From Chryseobacterium sp. UBA6632 (lineage in GTDB: Bacteria; Bacteroidota; Bacteroidia; Flavobacteriales; Weeksellaceae): a DNA stretch of 9,550 nt. The stretch is taken from assembly GCA_002455915.1 (NCBI GenBank), contig DKLU01000195.1, positions 1 to 9,550 of the forward strand, written 5' to 3'. A program made the translations under genes and the position numbers. Below are positions 1 through 6,015 of the stretch, piece after piece. Each line of letters opens with the position of its first letter. Within the stretch, counting starts at the first letter, position 1. The notes below the pieces were generated by a model. The model was not told where the DNA came from. It worked only from the letters and a program-made list of their open reading frames with translations, and ran no database searches.

Positions 1-201
1 CATTTAAATAGTTGGTGAAAACATCAAAACCTGTTTAAATTTTTAATTATACAGAAAAGTCATTTTGAGCAAAATAAAGCGAAATCAAAACATATGAAAC
101 ACCTGAATACCAAAGTATTATTTATTCCTTATACTTCAAAAAATTCCATTCAGGATAAAAAAAATTAGATAAAATTCAAATAACTTTTCACTTTACATAA
201 C
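1..201. other. Intergenic stretch without a recognisable gene
   Basis: No convincing coding frame is seen on either strand. The stretch is strongly AT-rich. The first three bases (cat) would be an ATG on the minus strand, so the next minus-strand gene could begin exactly at the window edge, but nothing here can confirm it. The only visible structures are the nested inverted repeat at 102-154 and a short palindrome, ATTTTG-AG-CAAAAT, at 62-75. Confidence 0.5.
102..154. repeat. Nested inverted repeats (possible hairpin)
   Basis: CCTGAAT at 102-108 is the perfect reverse complement of ATTCAGG at 148-154. Inside it, AAGTAT at 113-118 pairs with ATACTT at 131-136. A run of A follows on the plus strand, so a minus-strand transcript would have the U-run before the stem, not after it. 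This argues against a minus-strand terminator. It may be a structured untranslated region, a protein-binding site, or chance in AT-rich DNA. Confidence 0.3.
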
Positions 202-231
202 AAAACAGACCACCCAAAAGCAGTCTGTTTT
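202..231 (-). terminator. Factor-independent terminator of the two-gene secreted-protein unit
   Basis: AAAACAGAC at 202-210 and GTCTGTTTT at 223-231 form a perfect 9-bp stem around a 12-base loop. In the minus-strand direction the stem ends in TTTT and lies about 23 bases after the TAA at 257-255. The plus-strand reading also ends in a T-run, so it may work in both directions, although no plus-strand gene is seen to the left. Confidence 0.75.
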
Positions 232-254
232 TCATTCAAAATAAACGATCAAAT

Positions 255-3200
255 TTACTTCGGTATACTTCTTATCAAAGGATTGACAATGGACTGGCAT
301 CCGTTAATCGTCACAGGAATATACTGTACTTCACCCGCAACACAGTTACTTCGATACACTTCAATTTTTAAATATAAATTATTCATTTTACTGTAATTTT
401 TATACATTTTATTCAATTTAAAATTTAAAATATTCTGCAACGGATTTCCAATTACAGTTTCAATCACGGAATTCAGAATATCTTTCCATTCCGTAATATT
501 TCCTACCGAATCTTTCTCTGCATAAGCAAATGATAAATGATAAGACGTACAAGGTTCCAACAAATTAAACGTTACCGGATTTGATAAACACAACGACTGT
601 TCATCTTGTTCCAGATCAAAATAAGGCAAAACAGAAACGTCATACACATACGTTTTACTTCCCAAAAGATTAGCTGAAATCACATTATTCAAACGAAGTT
701 CCACACGGTCAAAAGCAGCCCCAATTCCATCTAAAATAATTGCCGTTTTCTGCGACGCCTGATTGGCAATCAACTTTAATAAATCTAATTTTACAATCTG
801 AGAATCTGAAGCACTCACCTCATCTCCCACAGGCATATCTCCCAAATAACGCTGAATTGTAAAACCTCCAAGCACATTCACATCCAAAATAGGCAATCCC
901 TCAGAGCTCATCACAATTCTTACTTTGTCTCCCGGTCGGGCAATTTCTTTAAACTTTACGGTAGGAACCTGCTTATTCAAAACTCCTAGAGAAGTATTAA
1001 AAATAGCTGCCGTATCGTAATTCGGGGTTCCGTGTAGTACCGACGAACTATTATTTATCGCATCTGCCGCAAGATAAGGATACAAAACCCCAGACAAAGT
1101 TGTGGCAACGCCTAGTCCAGCATCCTGAACGCCATACAAAACATCTTTTGCAGAATGATTCAAAAGTAAAGATGAAATAGAATTTCCTGGAATTTCTGCG
1201 CTGCTTACCGAAATATTGGCTTCACAAGCCTGAGCCTGCGTCAACGGAATTCTGTCATCAATATACATTCCGTACACTCTGGCAGAATTGAAAAGTCCCA
1301 AAACACTTCCCATCAAAATTCTTACTCCGCCATATTCTATCGCATTTCCTGAAGCATCTTTAGGTATAAAAGAAACATCTATAGTATTATTTCCAACCAA
1401 TAAATTCAGAAGGTCCAATTCGCCAATAGATTTTACTGGACCAACAGGATTTCCGCTCTTATCTAAAGTTTGAAGCGTAATTCCGCCTAATAATTGCAAA
1501 ACGCCGTAGTCTTGTCCGAGTTTAATCGTCATGGGAGTTCCTGCCGGAATCGGGCTCGCAAACGCATTCGAAAAACCAAGATCTAACCAAGAATTTCCTA
1601 TTCCGGCTAATGAAATTGCATTAAAAATAGTGGCATACGTAGAAAGGTCATTGTCGATTGCTTTTTCGCTATTCGTGCTTCCTCCCGTTAAAATGGCACC
1701 TGTACTTTTCAGATTGGCCATTCTTTGTACATATCTGTAGTCACATTCTTGTCTGTCATACACGAAAACCGTAACTCTTTTCACAATATCACAGTTTCCG
1801 GCCGCATTTACAGATTTAGCATAATAATTATAAGTTCCTATTTTGGGGAAGTTAATCGTTTGACCAGTTACTTCCTGATTAGTAATTTCATCATAAATTC
1901 TTACCCCTGTACTTCCCGGTAACTGACTTTGATAATTTGCAGCGCTAAAAGTCGTTGAAGCATCAGCAATTCCATCAAAATTAGCATCCAAAGGCAGGCT
2001 AATGCTTGTATTTCCGGTAATTTTATACTCTTTATTTTCTATGGCAGTGAAAGCAATATAATCGCTTGAACAATATCCGGCATCGGTTAATCCTTTAATA
2101 TAATAAGTTCCGAGTGGTTGCCATTTATTGGCTTGTTTTTCAGCAGCAGTTTTAAAAGGAATTTCTTTTTGATTGCTGTCTACTACTATATATCCGTCGA
2201 AATTTGCATTGTAATTTGGAATGATTTGAGTAATGTCAAACTTCCTCGTTCTGATGTTATTATTTAAAAAGTCAAAAGAGCAAACCTTTTTTATTTCAGG
2301 CGTATCATCTACGAAAGCAACGTCGTACACACGAATATCTTCTGCATTAATCAGGTTTACAGAGAGTGGTTTAAATATTCTGATTCCCACTTTATCAAAA
2401 GGGATAATATTTCCTGCTGCATCCCGTGGAGCAGCCAGAAAACTGAATTCTGCATTGTTTTGATTAATTAAACCTAAAAGATCCAACCCTAAAACATTAG
2501 AATCCAGCTTCAAGGAAGAAACTTCTTGTCCGTCTTTATAAAAAACCACCGAAGATTGGCTTGCGACATCTAATTTTAAAAGCCCCGAAGGAATGCGAAC
2601 TTTCAATCTAACTGCTTTGTCATGAACTGCTTTAGGCAAATGAAAAAATTGCTCTACTGTTCCGGAAGCACTTAAATTCAGCAAAGCCGTAATGCCGATC
2701 TTTGAAAACGTGGTAAGATCATTATCTATAGCTAAATGTGCATTGGCAACAGGTTCAGAATTAATTAAACTTAATAACCCGCCGCCCGCTGTATAAGACG
2801 TTAATAAAGAAACATTACAATCTGAAATATCATTTTTAAAATAATAAGAATCATACACTTTAAAATTGTTGACCCCGCCAAAAAGTAATGAAAAAGAAGT
2901 TTTATCATTTATTTCAATGGTTTTTACGGCTTCTTTTGGATAAAATATAGCGTAATAATTTTGAGCGGCATCTTTTGCAATGGTAATTTTATCCTGATTA
3001 GCATTAGAATTGGTTGTAGAAACAGAGATCACACTATTTCCGGCTGCATTTTTAAGATTAAATGAAGTTAAGTGCTCGCCTCCGATCACCACTCCTAAGA
3101 CTCCTTTTAAAAGATTCCCCAAACTTCCACCTAATAAGGCATCTAAAAGTCCGGTTTCATTGGAGTTTACTTTCATGTAAAATTTAGAATTCGCCGGAAC

Positions 3201-3473
3201 ATACGCTGTAGAATTGTTATATTCCATTGTAAGCGTTCCCGAATAGCCTAATAATCCCAAAGCCGTTCCTCCGTAACTATTGATTTGTGCAAAAGTATTT
3301 ACATCTGCGTCATTGGCGTTTGCGGGGCTGGTGACATTAGTTCCGGATGAGGTATTGGGTCTTACTTTCTCTGTGGTTTGACTATTATACAACCCTGAAA
3401 ACAATAAGAAAACGAGGAGTATAAAGGTTTTGTTAATCGTATTTTTCATATTTTTCAATTCAAAATATTTCAT
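255..3473 (-). CDS. Large secreted protein with four diverged beta-rich modules, function unknown
   Basis: I do not recognise a named family. The 1072 residues begin with a signal peptide. ATG at 3473 overlaps the upstream stop as TAATG, but a second ATG at 3449 (Met9) gives the more typical signal peptide, MKNTINKTF followed by a hydrophobic stretch and SGLYNSQ, and I slightly prefer it. Four modules lie at about residues 54-212, 245-390, 603-741 and 801-950. Modules 2 and 3 open with AIDNDLT/ST and all four end in a VYD/VYG strand. The linker (about 397-572) looks Ig-like and carries DANFDGIAD (496-504), an EF-hand/thrombospondin-3-like calcium loop. The C-terminal part (about 955-1072) has four Cys and ends NPLIRSIPK. 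It does not resemble a type IX secretion sorting domain, so the final location (periplasm, outer membrane or outside) is open. It is probably co-transcribed with the 235-residue protein upstream. The AIDNDLT-like openings faintly recall F5/8C sugar-binding domains, but this is a weak analogy. Confidence 0.9.
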   Translation of the reverse strand: MKYFELKNMKNTINKTFILLVFLLFSGLYNSQTTEKVRPNTSSGTNVTSPANANDADVNTFAQINSYGGTALGLLGYSGTLTMEYNNSTAYVPANSKFYMKVNSNETGLLDALLGGSLGNLLKGVLGVVIGGEHLTSFNLKNAAGNSVISVSTTNSNANQDKITIAKDAAQNYYAIFYPKEAVKTIEINDKTSFSLLFGGVNNFKVYDSYYFKNDISDCNVSLLTSYTAGGGLLSLINSEPVANAHLAIDNDLTTFSKIGITALLNLSASGTVEQFFHLPKAVHDKAVRLKVRIPSGLLKLDVASQSSVVFYKDGQEVSSLKLDSNVLGLDLLGLINQNNAEFSFLAAPRDAAGNIIPFDKVGIRIFKPLSVNLINAEDIRVYDVAFVDDTPEIKKVCSFDFLNNNIRTRKFDITQIIPNYNANFDGYIVVDSNQKEIPFKTAAEKQANKWQPLGTYYIKGLTDAGYCSSDYIAFTAIENKEYKITGNTSISLPLDANFDGIADASTTFSAANYQSQLPGSTGVRIYDEITNQEVTGQTINFPKIGTYNYYAKSVNAAGNCDIVKRVTVFVYDRQECDYRYVQRMANLKSTGAILTGGSTNSEKAIDNDLSTYATIFNAISLAGIGNSWLDLGFSNAFASPIPAGTPMTIKLGQDYGVLQLLGGITLQTLDKSGNPVGPVKSIGELDLLNLLVGNNTIDVSFIPKDASGNAIEYGGVRILMGSVLGLFNSARVYGMYIDDRIPLTQAQACEANISVSSAEIPGNSISSLLLNHSAKDVLYGVQDAGLGVATTLSGVLYPYLAADAINNSSSVLHGTPNYDTAAIFNTSLGVLNKQVPTVKFKEIARPGDKVRIVMSSEGLPILDVNVLGGFTIQRYLGDMPVGDEVSASDSQIVKLDLLKLIANQASQKTAIILDGIGAAFDRVELRLNNVISANLLGSKTYVYDVSVLPYFDLEQDEQSLCLSNPVTFNLLEPCTSYHLSFAYAEKDSVGNITEWKDILNSVIETVIGNPLQNILNFKLNKMYKNYSKMNNLYLKIEVYRSNCVAGEVQYIPVTINGCQSIVNPLIRSIPK
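624..3314 (-). repeat. Four protein-level module repeats within the 1072-residue protein
   Basis: The modules map to about 3314-2838, 2741-2304, 1667-1251 and 1073-624 on the minus strand. Shared landmarks are an opening AxDxDLTTF-like motif (DADVNTF, AIDNDLTTF, AIDNDLSTY, and a weaker ADAINNSSS in module 4), a Leu/Gly-rich middle (VLGLDLLGLI, GELDLLNLLV, VKLDLLKLIA), a PKDASGNxI-like stretch in modules 2 and 3, and a closing strand (FKVYDSYYF, IRVYDVAFV, ARVYGMYID, TYVYDVSVL). The similarity is at protein level only. Module boundaries are approximate, and modules 1 and 4 are the most diverged. Confidence 0.6.
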
Positions 3474-4180
3474 TATTTCAATACGAAAACAATGTTTACA
3501 AAAGAATAATCTGTTCCGGTTCCGATAACGTCATAAGTAAGAATGCCATTTTCATCAATACTTAAATTTGCCATCGATGTAATATCATAATCAGTCACAT
3601 AATAATAAAGTTCATTAGCATTTGGAATATTGCCAATCGTATCGGGCGCATTCGTACTTTTTACAAAAGTGGTTCTTGTTTCTGTCCCTATACTCCCACC
3701 AGTTGTAGAATTGGCTACAAATTTTTTATTGGTGAACTGAGCCTTATATTCCGCATATAAATTTCTTCTTAATCCAGTTCCTGGAGATGAAGTGTTGAAA
3801 ACAATGGAAGGCATATAAAAAAATTTAATCGGTGAATCTAGATTCGTGTTGAGTTTCATCCATCTTCCTTCACCATTTAGATTGGGCTCGAAATAATAAT
3901 ACCCTGCTGATTTTACATCTGCCGTTTTACCACTTGCATCTGAAGTTACTCCAGAAGTAACGTAAACTAAACTAGCCTGTTGGTCACCAGAATAGATAAG
4001 ATCTTTTGCTTTCAGTTCGTCTCCCGTTAATCTTGGCGGGATAATCCCTTCTACAGAAGTCGAATTTCCTGATTCCTTAACATGTAAAGTAGCTTTTGGC
4101 TCTGGTGTATTAATCCCTACTTGAGCTGATAAAGTAATGGTTGTAAGTAATCCAATGAGTGTGTAATAGGTTTTGTTCAT
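3473..4180 (-). CDS. Secreted protein of the Bacteroidota 'VGIxTPxPxATLHV' type, function unknown
   Basis: The protein has 235 residues. A signal peptide (1-19, MNKTYYTLIGLLTTITLSA) is followed by Q and then VGINTPEPKATLHVKES (21-37), the start seen in many exported flavobacterial proteins. Next come GIIPPRLTGDEL (45-56), LVYVT (71-75) and AGYYYFEPN...RWMKL (92-110). This first half resembles the short collar that precedes many different C-terminal domains in this group. The second half (about 116-235: KFFYMPSIVFNTSSPGT, LYYYVTDYDI, LSIDENGILTYDVIG, SFVNIVFVLK) looks like a conserved flavobacterial domain with no known role. There is no catalytic motif and no type IX sorting domain. Its stop overlaps the first possible start of the 1072-residue protein, so the two products are probably made together and may interact; the interaction is inference. 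The ATG at 4180 is the natural start because the signal peptide begins there. Confidence 0.88.
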   Translation of the reverse strand: MNKTYYTLIGLLTTITLSAQVGINTPEPKATLHVKESGNSTSVEGIIPPRLTGDELKAKDLIYSGDQQASLVYVTSGVTSDASGKTADVKSAGYYYFEPNLNGEGRWMKLNTNLDSPIKFFYMPSIVFNTSSPGTGLRRNLYAEYKAQFTNKKFVANSTTGGSIGTETRTTFVKSTNAPDTIGNIPNANELYYYVTDYDITSMANLSIDENGILTYDVIGTGTDYSFVNIVFVLK

Positions 4181-4230
4181 AACATTATTGATTTATAATT
4201 TTTGCTAATAATCTATCTATCAATCAACAA

Positions 4231-4238
4231 CAAACTAA
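4231..4238 (-). promoter_or_regulatory. Alternative -7-like element for the secreted-protein unit
   Basis: Read on the minus strand this is TTAGTTTG, seven of eight matches to the Bacteroidota TAnnTTTG element. The nearest upstream TTG is about 25 bases away, which is longer than usual. It would give a leader of roughly 45 bases before the ATG at 4180. It competes with the candidate at 4264-4296 and I cannot decide between them. Confidence 0.3.
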
Positions 4239-4263
4239 AATATACATTTAAAGAATAAATCTC

Positions 4264-4296
4264 CAAACAGTGATTATAGCCACAAGAAAATATCAA
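4264..4296 (-). promoter_or_regulatory. Candidate promoter region of the secreted-protein unit containing the shared 13-bp element
   Basis: On the minus strand TTG (4296-4294) is followed after 22 bases by ACTGTTTG (4271-4264), which keeps the TTTG half of the TAnnTTTG element but lacks TA. Between them lies TTCTTGTGGCTAT (4288-4276), identical to 5865-5877 upstream of the divergent surface-protein gene. The conserved 13-mer is stronger evidence for function here than the promoter match. The ATG is 95 bases further on. Confidence 0.4.
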
Positions 4297-4313
4297 ACTC
4301 TTTTCGGAGTTTG
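4294..4313. repeat. Perfect inverted repeat upstream of the secreted-protein unit
   Basis: CAAACTC (4294-4300) and GAGTTTG (4307-4313) are perfect reverse complements around the six bases TTTTCG. No T-run follows directly on the plus strand. Its inner arm overlaps the candidate TTG element, so an operator is as plausible as an RNA hairpin. It is about 290 bases past the regulator's stop, too far to be an obvious terminator for it. Confidence 0.45.
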
Positions 4314-4605
4314 TCATTTAAAATTGGAAATATTCACATTAGAATTCTTTTATCACGTGTTATGACAAAAAAGTAATTAGTGGAGAAAATATAGGCAGAA
4401 TTATATCAGTTGGGACATAAGATGTTTATTCCTTTGTATCATGGTAGTTTGTTAGTTTTCGATGCTAAGATAATTATTTTTATTAACAAAATACAATTAA
4501 ACACGCTTTATTATAGAAAATTTTACACAGTTATAACAATTAATTTGCATAAAATAAACTTTGATTGAAAATTAAAAATACATTATTCAAAAAATTTAAA
4601 GATGG

Positions 4606-5352
4606 TCAAATCAAATTATTAGAAACAATATACGACAACGCTTCTGTAATATTATTGACTCCAATTTTTTCGAATAATTTACTGCGATGAAATTTTATGG
4701 TATTTGGAGAAACGTACAGTTGTTTTGCAATCTCATCAATCGTTAAACCTTGCAGATACAATCGTATAATTTCTATTTCTCTCATTTTCAATGTGATTTT
4801 ATATTCTTCAGTCCATTTTTCGGTGTCGAGATTGTAGCGCCAATAAGAGTCGGAAGTATTTGAAGTTACACATATATTTCCGGCAGTTTTATGTAATGAA
4901 TAGGAAGCAATGCAGACAATTTTAGAAATATTTCCCTCTTCAGAAATTTCAACAGGAGTAATTTTATGATTGACTAAAATATCCCTGCTATCAGCATTTT
5001 TTATATGGAAATCGTAGGTAATAGTATGAGATTTTTTTTCTTCTTCATTGAGGCATTCATAGAATTTAAATCCTTCGGTATGCACTTTTTTTAATATTGT
5101 GATATCTTCTTTTTTAGCATATTTCCGAAAAAATTTGTATCCAAGCTTTTCAACTTCAGAAGATTTTAGTCCAGAAAAGAGAAACAGTTTTTCAGAAATA
5201 AATTCTATTTTCTGCGTTTCAAGATCTACAATATAGATACTCCCAAAAATGTTTTTACCAATCGCCTGAAGTACATTAAAATACTTTTCTCTGGCTTTTT
5301 TATTTTCCAAATAAATATCCTCTTTACAGAACGAATTTATTGCATCCTTCAT
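4606..5352 (-). CDS. PAS-like sensor / LuxR-type DNA-binding transcriptional regulator
   Basis: A 248-residue cytoplasmic regulator with no signal peptide or membrane segment. Residues about 28-152 look like a PAS fold (FGSIYIVDLETQKIEFISEKLFLFSG, then ITYDFHIKNADSRDILVNHKITPV). A linker leads to a LuxR/GerE helix-turn-helix at about 184-248, with the family landmarks MREIEIIRLYLQG, IDEIAKQL, SPNTIKFHRSKLFEKIG (recognition helix and following turn) and NNITEALSYIV. It has neither the phospho-acceptor receiver domain of NarL-type regulators nor a recognisable acyl-homoserine-lactone domain, so the input signal is unknown. The ATG at 5352 is the only Met before residue 190, which fixes the start among ATG codons. 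The gene stands alone, with long AT-rich gaps on both sides, between two units for exported proteins that share a 13-bp upstream element. Control of one or both neighbours is a reasonable inference but is not shown by the sequence. Confidence 0.92.
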   Translation of the reverse strand: MKDAINSFCKEDIYLENKKAREKYFNVLQAIGKNIFGSIYIVDLETQKIEFISEKLFLFSGLKSSEVEKLGYKFFRKYAKKEDITILKKVHTEGFKFYECLNEEEKKSHTITYDFHIKNADSRDILVNHKITPVEISEEGNISKIVCIASYSLHKTAGNICVTSNTSDSYWRYNLDTEKWTEEYKITLKMREIEIIRLYLQGLTIDEIAKQLYVSPNTIKFHRSKLFEKIGVNNITEALSYIVSNNLI

Positions 5353-5641
5353 TATATTTTTTGATCTGATTTTGGTGTGATTAAAACTAAAAACGAGCTA
5401 AGGGTTATTGAATAAATTTCACCTGAGCTTCAATTTTCATATATGATTATCAGCAAATACTTCATTATAAATAAAGCAGTAAAATGATTTTAAAATCTCC
5501 CTTAATTTTGATTTCAGACAAAAAAATTATTATATTTATAAAAATTTATTTTGTGCGTCAAAAGAATTTTTTACTGAAAAAAAATTAAAGAAAGATATTT
5601 TATCATATTAAAGTTTTAAATATAGATATATTAACTACAAA

Positions 5642-5659
5642 ACTATACAAAAGTATAGT
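5642..5659. repeat. Perfect inverted repeat ACTATAC-AAAA-GTATAGT
   Basis: A 7-bp perfect stem surrounds AAAA, in the middle of the divergent gap, about 290 bases before the regulator's start and 355 before the surface-protein gene. It fits an operator for a dimeric regulator or a small RNA hairpin. No T-run follows on the plus strand, so a terminator is unlikely. Confidence 0.45.
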
Positions 5660-5792
5660 AATATTAAAATTTTATTAAATTATCTTTATGCACACATTAC
5701 TAAAAATGTAAATTTTAAAAATAATCCTATTCCGACATGAAAAAATATTTAATAAAAAGTCATTTTACCTAATTTCTCAGGTCTACAATATC

Positions 5793-5817
5793 ACTATTTA
5801 GAGAAATAATAAATAGT
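5793..5817. repeat. Perfect inverted repeat ACTATTTA / TAAATAGT
   Basis: An 8-bp perfect inverted repeat (5793-5800 and 5810-5817) with a nine-base spacer. It shares the outer ACTAT...ATAGT arms with the repeat at 5642-5659. It lies about 45-70 bases upstream of the candidate promoter at 5861-5889, a position where activators or repressors often bind. Confidence 0.45.
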
Positions 5818-5860
5818 AGATTTGCCCGCTAGTTTACTGTATATGCACTACGAGAGACTT

Positions 5861-5889
5861 TTGCTTCTTGTGGCTATCTTTTATGTTTA
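5861..5889 (+). promoter_or_regulatory. Candidate Bacteroidota-type promoter of the surface-protein gene
   Basis: TTG (5861-5863) is followed after 18 bases by TATGTTTA (5882-5889), seven of eight matches to TAnnTTTG. The spacing fits the -33/-7 architecture of this phylum. The spacer contains the 13-mer shared with the minus-strand unit. Transcription would start near 5895 and give a leader of about 120 bases before the ATG at 6016. Confidence 0.5.
5865..5877 (+). promoter_or_regulatory. Shared 13-bp element TTCTTGTGGCTAT
   Basis: It is identical to the minus-strand sequence at 4288-4276, and in both places TGTTT follows after six bases. Each copy reads towards its own gene, 138 bases before the ATG here and 95 bases before it in the other unit. 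Its GTGGC core stands out against the AT-rich surroundings. It may be a binding site for a common regulator or part of an alternative promoter. Confidence 0.5.
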
Positions 5890-5894
5890 TTATC

Positions 5895-5916
5895 TGTCAT
5901 TAAAATTACAATGACA
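5895..5916. repeat. Inverted repeat TGTCATT / AATGACA at the presumed transcript start
   Basis: TGTCATT (5895-5901) and AATGACA (5910-5916) are perfect reverse complements with an eight-base spacer, beginning just after the candidate -7 element. The repeat could be an operator overlapping the start site or a stem at the 5' end of the mRNA. Confidence 0.4.
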
Positions 5917-5958
5917 TAAGTTGAGTGTTGCCTAATAATTTAAAATCAAAATCATTAA

Positions 5959-6003
5959 ATGAAAACCTTCAAAAAAGGCACTAAACATTTCATTAAACTC
6001 TAA
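5959..6003 (+). CDS. Possible 14-residue leader peptide upstream of the surface-protein gene
   Basis: The frame ATG...TAA encodes MKTFKKGTKHFIKL and ends 12 bases before the ATG at 6016. It is basic (six Lys/His near-evenly spaced, no acidic residue) and falls within the presumed mRNA leader. There is no clear ribosome-binding site, though such sites are often weak in this phylum. A frame this short arises easily by chance, so this is only a candidate. Confidence 0.15.
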   Translation: MKTFKKGTKHFIKL

Positions 6004-6015
6004 AATATAATTTAT

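Larger units (their letters stand above)
4181..4605. other. AT-rich intergenic region: leader of the secreted-protein unit and 3' side of the regulator gene
   Basis: The proximal part (about 4181-4313) holds the presumed promoter region of the minus-strand secreted-protein unit. The distal part (about 4320-4605) lies downstream of the regulator gene and shows no clear hairpin-plus-U-run terminator. A 48-codon plus-strand frame at 4422-4568 exists, but its Ile/Asn/Lys/Tyr-rich composition is what random AT-rich DNA gives, so I do not call it a gene. Confidence 0.5.
5353..6015. other. Long AT-rich divergent intergenic region
   Basis: These 663 bases separate the divergent regulator and surface-protein genes and are much richer in A+T than the coding DNA. 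They hold perfect inverted repeats at 5642-5659, 5793-5817 and 5895-5916, a candidate promoter at 5861-5889 with the shared 13-mer, and a 14-codon frame at 5959-6003. On the regulator side the minus strand has TAGTTTTA about 30 bases before its ATG, a partial match to TAnnTTTG, but no well-placed TTG. I see no further gene. Confidence 0.6.

Noticed and set aside
62..75. Palindrome ATTTTG-AG-CAAAAT
   Set aside because: Short and AT-rich; such palindromes are expected by chance here and no gene is tied to it.
1288..2463. Several plus-strand frames of 60-76 codons
   Set aside because: They lie opposite the 1072-residue minus-strand gene, which has a signal peptide and clear repeats; they have no domain features and are shadows of it.
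4211..4226. Four-base tandem repeat (GATT/GATA units on the minus strand) in the leader of the secreted-protein unit
   Set aside because: Only about four imperfect units; too few to claim phase variation.
4354..4359. CACGTG palindrome
   Set aside because: A six-base palindrome with poor flanking symmetry; not significant alone.
4422..4568. Plus-strand frame of 48 codons (MFIPLYHGSLLVF...)
   Set aside because: Ile/Asn/Lys/Tyr-rich composition expected from AT-rich DNA, no recognisable motif, and it lies in the 3' region of the regulator gene.
4606..5352. Acyl-homoserine-lactone receptor or two-component response regulator
   Set aside because: The N-terminal half looks PAS-like; the conserved residues of an autoinducer domain or a phospho-receiver are not seen, only the LuxR-type DNA-binding domain.
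5737..5772. Eleven-residue frame MKKYLIKSHFT
   Set aside because: Too short, upstream of the candidate promoter, and without supporting signals.
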